A stretch of DNA of 40,496 bases from Sediminimonas qiaohouensis DSM 21189 (lineage in GTDB: Bacteria > Pseudomonadota > Alphaproteobacteria > Rhodobacterales > Rhodobacteraceae): assembly GCF_000423645.1 (NCBI RefSeq), contig NZ_AUIJ01000026.1, forward strand, positions 1 to 40,496, read 5' to 3'. This document shows, one piece after another, positions 1-6,740 of this stretch. The position numbers were made by a program, and so were the translations under genes. The notes below the pieces were generated by a model. That model was not told the DNA's origin and did not search any database. It saw only the letters and a program-made list of their open reading frames with translations. Within the stretch, counting starts at the first letter, position 1. Every line of letters starts with the position of its first letter.

Positions 1-248
1 CTGGGCACCTTCACCGGCACCGGGCCGATCCCGGTCATGACCTCGCGCTCCGGCAGATAGCCATGGCGCACGAGGCGGGACCGGCCATCTTCGGTCTTGT
101 CATCGGCATGGGAGGCAAGCAGAGCGGCCAGTTCCGCTTCCACCGCCTGCTCGATCAGGCGACGCGCGCCCGAGCGCAGGATATCCGTCAGCGGATCGGG
201 CGAAAATCCCGATGGATCAGGCAATGGCGTGATGGTAGACTTCGTCAT
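1..248 (-). CDS. IS256-family (mutator-type) transposase, N-terminal part
   Basis: Partial gene running off the left edge. It starts at ATG 246-248 on the minus strand and gives about 82 residues beginning MTKSTITPLPDPSGF and continuing through RRLIEQAVEAELAALLASH and RHGYLPEREVMTGIGPV. This is the conserved N-terminal region of IS256 transposases (helical segment with the AVEAEL core, then the R-x-GY-x-R-x(n)-T-G-x-G-x-V-x-V-x-x-P region). The catalytic DDE residues are outside the window. The enzyme would catalyse transposition of its own element. Confidence 0.85.
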   Translation of the reverse strand, partial: MTKSTITPLPDPSGFSPDPLTDILRSGARRLIEQAVEAELAALLASHADDKTEDGRSRLVRHGYLPEREVMTGIGPVPVKVP

Positions 249-348
249 GTGGCATATCCCTTTCTCTTCGGAGAATTGACGGCGCGTGAACACCGCCATG
301 ATATGCCGCCCCTCAGGGGCCATCACCAACTTTCAGCTATATCTCCCC
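1..348. mobile_element. IS256-family insertion sequence, one end only
   Basis: The window opens inside an insertion sequence. The minus strand carries the start of an IS256-type transposase (1-248), followed by about 100 bases of non-coding end sequence reaching roughly base 348. Read on the minus strand, the terminal region begins near GATATAGCTGAAAGTTGGTG, which has the look of an IS256-family terminal repeat. The exact last base cannot be fixed because the other end of the element and the target duplication lie outside the window. The element abuts the 5' end of a beta-barrel gene that has no start region of its own, so it probably inserted into that gene. Confidence 0.75.
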
Positions 349-946
349 GCAAGTGAATTTCGACCTTTCCGCCAAGAAAACGGGTTTTGGCGCGTTGGCC
401 GTCGGGTATGATTGGCAAAACGGGTTTCGCGGCGATGTGTCCCTGAGCGTGAGCGGCTCCGCCAACGTTGCCGGGCCCTGTTCAAGCGCGTCCAACGGCT
501 CTCCCTGCGACGACCATGCGGACATCACCGATGCCTCGATCAGCACGGCGGCGGTGATGGGCAACGTGTTCTATTCGCCGTTGGAGCAAGCCGGAAACGA
601 CAGCCGCTTTCAGCCGTTCCTGGTGGCCGGTCTGGGGCTGGCGCGCAACAAGGTTGGTGAATGGACGCGGTTCAATGCTAATGCGACCACGCAAACCCGC
701 ACGTACCAAGGCAATTCCTCGGTTGATCTGGCATGGTCGGTCGGTGCGGGGGCGGCGTATCAGCTCACCCGGCCGGGTGAATGGCCGGTGATGCTCGAGG
801 CGTCCTGGCGCTATTACGACTATGGCACCGCGGAAGGTGGCGCGCAGCCCATTGGAACAGGCTCGCAGCCGACAAAGCCGCTGACATTTGACAACACCGC
901 GCATGTCATCGCTATTGGTATTCGCGTGCCTCTGCAGCGCTACTGA
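349..946 (+). pseudogene. Outer-membrane beta-barrel protein, 5' end removed by the IS256 insertion
   Basis: An open frame enters from the IS end and reads about 197 residues to TGA 944-946. The first possible start codon (GTG 353) lies right at the IS junction with no signal peptide, so the native start is missing. The remainder has alternating-residue strands typical of small outer-membrane barrels (YDWQNGFRGDVSLSVSGSAN, AGLGLARNKVGEW, VGAGAAYQLT, LEASWRYYDYGTAEGG) and ends in an aromatic residue (IGIRVPLQRY), the classical barrel-end signal. The fold resembles the OmpW/opacity-type porin-like family, but the exact family is not certain. Without its exported N-terminus and first strands the product is unlikely to be functional. 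Confidence 0.7.
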
Positions 947-988
947 CGCAAGGCGCAGTCGGCGCGCAAGCCGATACCGCAACCTATG

Positions 989-1016
989 AGCCGCCCGCGT
1001 GATACGGGCGGCTTTT
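989..1016 (+). terminator. Rho-independent terminator after the barrel gene
   Basis: A perfect 9-bp stem, AGCCGCCCG (989-997) and CGGGCGGCT (1005-1013), with a 7-base loop is followed by TTTTGCTTTG. It sits between the stop codon of the barrel remnant and the convergent DUF5368 gene. The T run favours plus-strand transcripts. Confidence 0.75.
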
Positions 1017-1023
1017 GCTTTGT

Positions 1024-1383
1024 TCAGCTGTCGCTGTCCGATTTCGGCCAGAGCAGGGATTCCGCCGTGTAGACCAGCACCGCAAGGCCCACGGCCCCGG
1101 CCACCGCGACGCCCAGCAGGACGATCACGTCGATCGGCCCGCCGATATCGGCAAAGCCCGAGCGCGTCACCTTTTGCACGAAAAGCACCGCCGCGACGGC
1201 GCCGATAGGCATCGAGAGCTGCGCCCACAGGAACTTGCGCCAACTGACCGCGCGGTCGCGGATCAGGACGTAGAAATAGGCCAGCGTGATCACCGCGGCG
1301 AGTATGACCATCGTCCAGAACAGGCCGCGGCCGAAGATCTCTTCGAACACGGCGATCAGGGTTTCGAATGTCAGATCCTTCAT
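1024..1383 (-). CDS. DUF5368-like small inner-membrane protein
   Basis: 119 residues, start MKDLTFETLIAVFEEIFGRG. It has about three hydrophobic segments (roughly residues 20-41, 52-70 and 83-107), separated by a conserved-looking YVLIRDRAVSWRKFLWAQLS stretch and a polar C-terminus, so it should be an integral inner-membrane protein. From memory it matches the DUF5368 family found in Rhodobacterales; no biochemical function is known to me. It follows the sulfide:quinone oxidoreductase gene by 13 bases on the same strand, so the two are probably one operon. That suggests a role with membrane or periplasmic sulfide oxidation, for example as an anchor, which is inference only. Confidence 0.75.
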   Translation of the reverse strand: MKDLTFETLIAVFEEIFGRGLFWTMVILAAVITLAYFYVLIRDRAVSWRKFLWAQLSMPIGAVAAVLFVQKVTRSGFADIGGPIDVIVLLGVAVAGAVGLAVLVYTAESLLWPKSDSDS

Positions 1384-1396
1384 CGTCTCGCCCTCC

Positions 1397-2716
1397 TCAG
1401 GCCTTGCCGCGCAGCATGGCGTTATACGTGGCCTTGAGCGCGATTTCCTTCATCAGCCAACTGATCCATAATTCCTCAAGGGGCGCGATGATGCCGGGGA
1501 AGGAGGGGGTCAGGTTGTTGTTGTAATCGAACTCGATCAGCATGGCGCGCCCGACCCGCGTGATCAGCGGGCAGGAGGTATAGCCGTTATAGCTGGCGTC
1601 GGTGGTGTCGCCGGCGATCTGTGCGACGAGGTGCTCCTCAACCACGGGCACCTGCCATTTGACGCTGGCGGCGGTTTTGCCCTTGGGTACACCGGCCACG
1701 TCGCCGACGGCGAAGATGTCCGGGTAGCGGCGGTGGCGCAGGCTGTGCATGTCCACCTCGACCCAGCCCTGATCGGTCCATTTGTCGGCCCATGACAGAC
1801 CCGATTGGCGCACCACTTCGGGCGCGCGTTGCGGCGGGATGACGTGGAGGTAGTCATACGCGCGTTCGACCCGGCCATTGGGCGTTTGAAAGGTGGCGCG
1901 CTTGGCGCCCGGCTCGATCGAAGTCAGCGTTTCCTGCATGCCGGTTCCGATGCCGCGATCGCCGAACAGCATGCGCACCTTCTCGGCCACGATGGGCACC
2001 CCGAAAAGCGATTGCTGCGGGGCGGCATAGACGAAGTCGGACTTGCCGCGCGTGCCCGCCTTGCGCGCCAGGTCATCGATCAGGAAGGTATGTTTGAGCG
2101 GCGCGCCTGCGCATTTCATTTCCGTGGCCGGGCGGGTAAAAAGGCCGCTGCCGCCCTCGTCGATGAACTTCGATGCCGCTTTCCATGTGCGGGCGGCATA
2201 GTCCGGCCCGGCATAGAGCGCGCCGATGCCGTTCTCGCCGACCATGTCGAGGCTGAACCCCTCGATCGCGCCGTGATCCAGCACCAACCCGGTGGCGACA
2301 ATCAGGTAGTCATAGCGCAGCGTTTCGCCCGATTGCAGGGCGATGGTGCGCGCTTCGGGGTCGATGGCGGCGGCGTTCTCGGGTTTGAGGGTGACGCCGG
2401 CGGGCAACCAGTCGGCGGTGCGGCTGACCGAGTAGCTTGGCGGCTTCAGCCCGGCGGCAATCAGCGAGAAGCCCGGCTGATACCAGTGCTGCGCGCCGCC
2501 ATCGACGATGGTGATCTGCGCGCCCTCGAGGCGTTCCACGAGGCGGTTGGCAAGGGCCGTGCCCGCCGCGCCGGCGCCCAGGATCACGATGCGGGCCTTG
2601 GTTGCGACTTGTGCGTGCGGCCTGCCGGGCAGCCCCGTCGCGGCCAAGGCGCCGGCACCGGCGGCCAGGCCAAGGAACCGGCGCCGGCCGGGATCGTTGG
2701 TGCGGTCGTGGGACAT
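1397..2716 (-). CDS. sqr: Tat-exported sulfide:quinone oxidoreductase-type flavoprotein
   Basis: 439 residues from ATG 2714-2716, chosen because AAAGGAA lies 9 bases upstream; an earlier in-frame ATG at 2755 adds 13 residues and lacks such a site. The N-terminus has a twin-arginine signal (RRRFLGLAAGAGALAATG), then an FAD Rossmann motif (IVILGAGAAGTALANRL). SQR hallmarks follow: a Cys in EMKCAGAPLKHTF and a second in GYTSCPLITRVGRAMLIEFDY. These are the two redox cysteines and the C-terminal region seen in the SQR type that includes mitochondrial SQOR. The enzyme oxidises sulfide and passes electrons to quinone through FAD. The Tat signal predicts the periplasmic face of the membrane, unusual for this family. 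A flavocytochrome c-like flavoprotein is the alternative. Downstream partner: the DUF5368 membrane protein. Confidence 0.82.
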   Translation of the reverse strand: MSHDRTNDPGRRRFLGLAAGAGALAATGLPGRPHAQVATKARIVILGAGAAGTALANRLVERLEGAQITIVDGGAQHWYQPGFSLIAAGLKPPSYSVSRTADWLPAGVTLKPENAAAIDPEARTIALQSGETLRYDYLIVATGLVLDHGAIEGFSLDMVGENGIGALYAGPDYAARTWKAASKFIDEGGSGLFTRPATEMKCAGAPLKHTFLIDDLARKAGTRGKSDFVYAAPQQSLFGVPIVAEKVRMLFGDRGIGTGMQETLTSIEPGAKRATFQTPNGRVERAYDYLHVIPPQRAPEVVRQSGLSWADKWTDQGWVEVDMHSLRHRRYPDIFAVGDVAGVPKGKTAASVKWQVPVVEEHLVAQIAGDTTDASYNGYTSCPLITRVGRAMLIEFDYNNNLTPSFPGIIAPLEELWISWLMKEIALKATYNAMLRGKA

Positions 2717-2816
2717 GGGAGCATTCCTTTGTTTGGTACATGGATGATGCACCAATTCGGCAATGCCGCGCTTTGCGCTGAATCAAACGCGCCTGCCCGC
2801 CATGCGCCGCCCGCGA

Positions 2817-3611
2817 TTACCCGACGCGGCGCAGGGTGCTGGCGATGCTGGAGACGGCGAACATCACGGCGACGACGCAGACGATGGTCGGCCCTGTCGG
2901 CGTGTCGAACTGATACGAGGTCTGTAGCCCAATCCAGGCCGCGACCATCGCAAGGGCGACGGCAAAGGCCGCCATTGCCTCGGGCGTGCGGGCGAAGGGC
3001 CGGGCGGTGGCCGCCGGGACGATCAGCATGGCGGTGATCAGCAGCACGCCGACAACCTTGATCGCCACCGCGACGACCACGGCCAGCGCCAGCGTCAGGA
3101 TCAACTGCTCGCGCCGCGGCTCGATCCCCGCCGCACGGGCTAAATCGGGGTTGAGCGTCGCGGTCAACAGCGCCGACCAGCGCCACGCCACCAGCGCGAC
3201 AACCAATAGCGCGCCGCCCCAGATCACCGCCAGATCGACGTGCGACACCGACAGGATATCGCCGAACAGGTAAGCCATCAGATCGATCCGGACGCCCGAC
3301 AGGAACGACACCGCCACCAGTCCGAATGCCAGCGCAGAATGCGCCATCACCCCCAAAAGCGTATCCATCGCATAGCCGCGCCCCGTCAGTAGCGTCACGG
3401 CGGCGGCCATCACCAGCGCGACGATCATCGCGCCCACGAAGATGGGCATGGAAAACGCCAACGACAGCGCCACGCCAAGGATCGCGGCATGCGCCGTCGC
3501 ATCCCCGAAATAGGCCATCCGCCGCCACACCACGAAGCACCCTAGCGGCGCGGCGGCGAGTGCGGTTCCGACGCCTGCCAGCGTCGCGCGGGTCATGAAA
3601 TCATCCAGCAT
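2817..3611 (-). CDS. znuB: Zinc ABC transporter permease ZnuB
   Basis: 264 residues from ATG 3609-3611, which overlaps the znuC stop by one base (TGATG); a TTG one codon upstream is also in frame. It is an ABC-3 family permease with about eight hydrophobic segments. Recognisable family features are FVVWRRMAYFGDATAHAAILG near the N-terminus, the IDLMAYLFGDILSV segment, and VVGVLLITAMLIVPAATARPFA in the second half. It forms the membrane channel of the ZnuABC high-affinity zinc importer with ZnuC (next gene) and ZnuA (divergent, 4930-5901). It is co-transcribed with zur and znuC and so should be induced by zinc shortage. Confidence 0.93.
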   Translation of the reverse strand: MLDDFMTRATLAGVGTALAAAPLGCFVVWRRMAYFGDATAHAAILGVALSLAFSMPIFVGAMIVALVMAAAVTLLTGRGYAMDTLLGVMAHSALAFGLVAVSFLSGVRIDLMAYLFGDILSVSHVDLAVIWGGALLVVALVAWRWSALLTATLNPDLARAAGIEPRREQLILTLALAVVVAVAIKVVGVLLITAMLIVPAATARPFARTPEAMAAFAVALAMVAAWIGLQTSYQFDTPTGPTIVCVVAVMFAVSSIASTLRRVG

Positions 3612-4357
3612 CAATGCGCCTCTTCCGCAGGTTTGGCGTGGGGGCCGTGGTCGTGATCGTGGTGGTGCTGATAGAGGGCAAGGGTGCCTTGCGTTCCTTC
3701 GCCGAAGAGGGCGCGGTAAACCGGCGCCTCGGCCACGACCTGCGGCGTACCTTCGCAGCAGACGTGCCCGTTGAGGCAGATCACCCTGTCGGAGGCGCTC
3801 ATCACGACATGCAAATCGTGGCTCACCATCAGCACGGCGCAGCCGGTTTCCGATCTGACCTCTTCGATGCGGCGGTAGAAGGCGGCCGCGCCCGGCTGAT
3901 CAAGGCCGGCGGTCGCCTCGTCGAGGATAAGCAAATCGGGGCTATCCAGAAGGGCGCGGGCCAGTAGCGCGCGTTGAAACTGCCCGCCCGACAGCGCCGC
4001 CATCTGCCGCGTCTGCAAACCGGGCACGCCGGCCCGGTCCAACGCGTCGGCGATGCGCGCGGCGCTGGCGCGGCGGGGCAGGGACAGGAACCGCGCCACA
4101 GTCATCGGAAGCGTCGGATCAAGCACCAGCTTTTGCGGCACGTACCCGATGCGCAGACCCGCCGCGTGGGTGATGCGGCCCTCTGACGGGCTGATGCCGC
4201 CGATCACCGCGCGCAGGAGGGTTGATTTGCCTGATCCGTTGGGGCCGACAATGGTGACGATCTCGCCGCGATCGATCCGGAAATCGACGTGATCGAGGAC
4301 GGTATTGCTGCCGTAGCGGACGCTCAGCCCGCTGATCTTAACAAGTGGATCGGTCAT
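3611..4357 (-). CDS. znuC: Zinc ABC transporter ATP-binding protein ZnuC
   Basis: 248 residues from ATG 4355-4357, which overlaps the zur stop as ATGA; an upstream in-frame alternative at 4387 would lie inside zur and is less likely. It contains Walker A (VGPNGSGKSTLLRAV), the ABC signature (LSGGQFQRALLARAL), Walker B with catalytic Glu (LLILDEATAGLDQP) and the H-loop (LMVSHDLHVVM). The C-terminus is His-rich (YQHHHDHDHGPHAKP), common in zinc-handling proteins and a plausible metal-sensing or storage tail. It energises zinc uptake with ZnuB and ZnuA at the inner membrane. Confidence 0.94.
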   Translation of the reverse strand: MTDPLVKISGLSVRYGSNTVLDHVDFRIDRGEIVTIVGPNGSGKSTLLRAVIGGISPSEGRITHAAGLRIGYVPQKLVLDPTLPMTVARFLSLPRRASAARIADALDRAGVPGLQTRQMAALSGGQFQRALLARALLDSPDLLILDEATAGLDQPGAAAFYRRIEEVRSETGCAVLMVSHDLHVVMSASDRVICLNGHVCCEGTPQVVAEAPVYRALFGEGTQGTLALYQHHHDHDHGPHAKPAEEAH

Positions 4358-4836
4358 GCGCGGGCCTCTTGGGCGCAGGCGGGGCACAGGCCGATCGCCT
4401 CGCGCACGCTGCGCTCGATCACGAAACCGGCGTCGGCGGCGGCGCGGCCCAGTTCGCCGGCCATCGGGTCGGCCTCGGCCTCGACCACGCGGTTGCAGGC
4501 GCGGCAGATCAGGAAGGCGGGCGAATGGGTGTCGCTGAGGTGGGTGCAGGCGATGAACGCATTCAGCCCCTCGATCCGGTGGGCAAAGCCGTGCATCGTC
4601 AGGAAATCCAGCGCCCGGTAGGCGACCGGGGGTTGCGAGCCGAGCCCCTCGGCGCGGAGCCGGTCGAGGATCTCGTACGCGCCCATCGAGCGGTGCCCTT
4701 CCAGCAGGATCTCAAGCACGCGCCGGCGCGTCGGGGTAAGCTGCAGGCGCTGTTCGGCGCAGTGCTGTTCGGCCTGTTGCAGGCTGTCGGCGACGCAACT
4801 GCCGTGATCGTGGGTTTCAAAACCGGGTGCGGTCAT
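4354..4836 (-). CDS. zur: Fur-family zinc uptake regulator Zur
   Basis: 160 residues. The N-terminal winged helix (LTPTRRRVLEILLEGHRSMGAYEILDRL, with VAYRALDFL as the recognition region) is followed by a dimerisation domain with two Cys-x-x-Cys pairs (CRACNR and CPACAQ) that form the structural zinc site of Fur-family proteins. HSPAFLIC and the His/Cys-rich hinge (TMHGFAHRIEGLNAFIACTH) fit Zur rather than Fur. Its position, divergent from znuA and first in an operon with znuCB, supports zinc-dependent repression of the whole locus, including itself. Start ATG 4834-4836 is preceded by GGAGGAGACTCC on the minus strand. Confidence 0.92.
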   Translation of the reverse strand: MTAPGFETHDHGSCVADSLQQAEQHCAEQRLQLTPTRRRVLEILLEGHRSMGAYEILDRLRAEGLGSQPPVAYRALDFLTMHGFAHRIEGLNAFIACTHLSDTHSPAFLICRACNRVVEAEADPMAGELGRAAADAGFVIERSVREAIGLCPACAQEARA

Positions 4837-4866
4837 CGGTGGAGTCTCCTCCGTCGAGATTGGGTT

Positions 4867-4886
4867 GCAATGTTATACTGTATTGC
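4867..4886. promoter_or_regulatory. Candidate Zur operator in the znuA-zur intergenic region
   Basis: GCAATGTTATACTGTATTGC has perfect 5-bp inverted ends (GCAAT/ATTGC) around an AT-rich core. It lies between the divergent zur and znuA starts, as expected for one site repressing both. A second AT-rich near-palindrome, TGTTATATAATCA (4905-4917), lies next to the znuA ribosome site. Alphaproteobacterial Zur boxes are AT-rich palindromes containing GTTATA, which agrees with both. Which one Zur binds cannot be decided by eye. Confidence 0.55.
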
Positions 4887-4929
4887 CTATAGGTTGTTTC
4901 GATATGTTATATAATCACAGGAGCTGAGC

Positions 4930-5901
4930 ATGTCCATGCATCGTTTGAAATCCGTGTTGCTGGGGATCGGGGCGGCGATGACGCTGGGCGCACCCGGCTG
5001 GGCGCAAGCGCCCGGCGTGGCAACCGATATCGCGGCCATCCATTCGCTTGCTGCGCGCGTGATGGACGGCGTCGGCACGCCCGATCTGATCATACAGCAG
5101 GGGGCCTCGCCGCACGGGTATTCCCTGCGCCCGTCCGAGGCGCGGGCATTGGAGCAGGCCGATGTCGTGTTTTGGGTTGGTGAAGAGCTGACGCCGTGGC
5201 TTGATCACGCGATCGAATCGCTCGCGGCGGATGCACGGGTGGTTGCGTTGCTGGATAACCCCAAAACCCTGACGCGGGAGTTTCGTGAGGGCGCCACGTT
5301 CGAGGCCCATGGGCATGAAGATGAGCAGGGGCATGAAGATGAGCACGGACACGAGGACGCGCACGCGCACGAGGATGAGCATGCGCATGACGGCATCGAC
5401 CCGCATGCGTGGCTTGACCCCGAGAACGGCAAGGCGTGGCTGGACGTGATCGCGGCCGAGCTGTCGCAGGTCGATCCCGAGAACGCGGGCCTCTATTTCG
5501 CCAATGCGGCGGAGGGGAAAAAGGAAATCGACGCCGCGGCCGCCGAGGTAGCGCAAATGTTTGCGTCGCTCAGCGATGCGCGCTTCATCGTGTTCCACGA
5601 TGCCTACCAGTATTTCGAGGCCCGGTACAATATTCCCGCCGCCGCGGCGATCTCGCTCAGCGATGCAAGCGATCCCAGTGCGGCCCGGATTGCTGAGATC
5701 CGCGAATACGTGGAAAATCAGGGGATTACCTGCGCCTTCACCGAGCCGCAGTTCAATCCCGGCATCCTGAACGCAGTGTTTTCAGGGGCCGAGGCGAAGA
5801 CCGCCGTGATCGACCCGCAAGGCACGGATATCGCGCCGGGCCCGGGGTTCTACCCTGCGTTCCTGCGCTCTGTCGGACAGGCCATTGCGGGTTGCCTATA
5901 G
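4930..5901 (+). CDS. znuA: Zinc-binding periplasmic protein ZnuA
   Basis: 323 residues. ATG 4930 follows AGGAG at 4918-4922. It begins with a Sec signal peptide (core SVLLGIGAAMTLGAPGWA). The cluster A-I solute-binding fold is shown by PHGYSLRPSEARAL with the first zinc His, DVVFWVGEELTPWL, the second ligand in HAWLDPENGK, the third in IVFHDAYQYFEARY, and ITCAFTEPQFNP near the C-terminus. A mobile His/Asp/Glu-rich loop lies at about residues 124-156 (repeating HEDE and GHEDE units), the typical ZnuA zinc-scavenging loop. It captures periplasmic zinc and delivers it to ZnuB. Divergent from zur-znuCB and probably repressed by Zur with zinc. Confidence 0.94.
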   Translation: MSMHRLKSVLLGIGAAMTLGAPGWAQAPGVATDIAAIHSLAARVMDGVGTPDLIIQQGASPHGYSLRPSEARALEQADVVFWVGEELTPWLDHAIESLAADARVVALLDNPKTLTREFREGATFEAHGHEDEQGHEDEHGHEDAHAHEDEHAHDGIDPHAWLDPENGKAWLDVIAAELSQVDPENAGLYFANAAEGKKEIDAAAAEVAQMFASLSDARFIVFHDAYQYFEARYNIPAAAAISLSDASDPSAARIAEIREYVENQGITCAFTEPQFNPGILNAVFSGAEAKTAVIDPQGTDIAPGPGFYPAFLRSVGQAIAGCL

Positions 5902-5957
5902 AGCATGATCCTGCCCGCCGCGCGCGCATTGCGGGTGGCGAGCAGGCAGGCAAGGCG

Positions 5958-6740
5958 TCAGGCGGGTTGCAGGCTCATGGGGGCGAACTCGTGAAACTTC
6001 AGCGCCTTGCCGTCGGTTTCAATAGCTGATCCGGGAGGCACTTCGATCCAGGTTTCTGCCTCGGCCAGTGGCTCGGAGCAGATGATCACTCCGCCCTGTT
6101 GCACCTTGTAGTAAAGGCTTGGCGCGAAGCGGTCCGAGGCGTAGCGCGCGGCGAACACCCGTTTGCCATCGGTCCAGCAGGCCGCGAAACGCATGAACGG
6201 GGTTTCGCCATTTTCCCGGGCGAGCGTTTCGACCCGTCCCACCGCGCGCGCCATCGCCGCCACCGGCTCACGATCCAGCCCGCCGCCGGCGGCGATCAGG
6301 AAGATCGCCTCGCTATCGGTGGCACCATTGCGCCGCTCATAGAGGTCGGCGGGTATCATCGCGTCCAGCGCCTGCCGGATGCGCAGGTGCCCGCCGACCT
6401 GTCCGTTATGCATGAAGCACCATGGCCCCACGCCGAACGGGTGGCTGTTGTTGCGCGAGACCGCCATGCTGGTCGAGGCGCGCACATGGGCGAGGAACAG
6501 CTGCGCCTTGGTGTGATAGGCGATCTGCTTGAGGTTGCTATCGGACCATGCGGGGTTGAGATCCTTGTAGATGCAAGGCGTGCCGCGATCCGTGTACCAG
6601 GCCAGCCCGAAGCCATCCCCGTTCAGGGGGGTCTTGCCGATCAGGGCGTGGCGGCTTTGGGCAACGAGGCATTGATCGCCCTTGAACACAAACTCATCAA
6701 GGTGCCGGGCTGCCCCGGTCCAGGCTAGGAAACGGCACAT
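5958..6740 (-). CDS. Class II glutamine amidotransferase (Ntn-hydrolase)
   Basis: 260 residues starting MCRFLAWTG. Cys2 becomes the N-terminal nucleophile after Met removal, as in class II (GATase type 2) enzymes. Other family features are NGDGFGLAWY, FLAHVRASTSMAVSRNNSHP and FMHNGQVGG, which are the glutamine-binding and oxyanion elements, and GATDSEAIFLI. The length is typical of the YafJ/EgtC-like stand-alone domain. The start codon overlaps the stop of the upstream class V aminotransferase (TAATG), so the pair is translationally coupled. The domain hydrolyses an amide (glutamine, gamma-glutamyl or similar). EgtC, which removes gamma-glutamate in ergothioneine synthesis, belongs to this family, but no EgtB/EgtD partner is seen here, so the substrate is unknown. 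Confidence 0.85.
   Translation of the reverse strand: MCRFLAWTGAARHLDEFVFKGDQCLVAQSRHALIGKTPLNGDGFGLAWYTDRGTPCIYKDLNPAWSDSNLKQIAYHTKAQLFLAHVRASTSMAVSRNNSHPFGVGPWCFMHNGQVGGHLRIRQALDAMIPADLYERRNGATDSEAIFLIAAGGGLDREPVAAMARAVGRVETLARENGETPFMRFAACWTDGKRVFAARYASDRFAPSLYYKVQQGGVIICSEPLAEAETWIEVPPGSAIETDGKALKFHEFAPMSLQPA

Noticed and set aside
1805-3037. 410-codon plus-strand open frame
   Set aside because: It lies antisense to the SQR and znuB genes, and has the Arg/Ala/Gly-rich composition of a shadow frame in high-GC DNA.
4915-5598. 227-codon minus-strand frame opposite znuA
   Set aside because: Composition is that of an antisense shadow; its Val/Leu repeats mirror the His-rich loop of ZnuA.
5885-5957. 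GC-rich imperfect hairpin between znuA and the amidotransferase gene
   Set aside because: Arms are interrupted and there is no T run, so it was not listed as a terminator.
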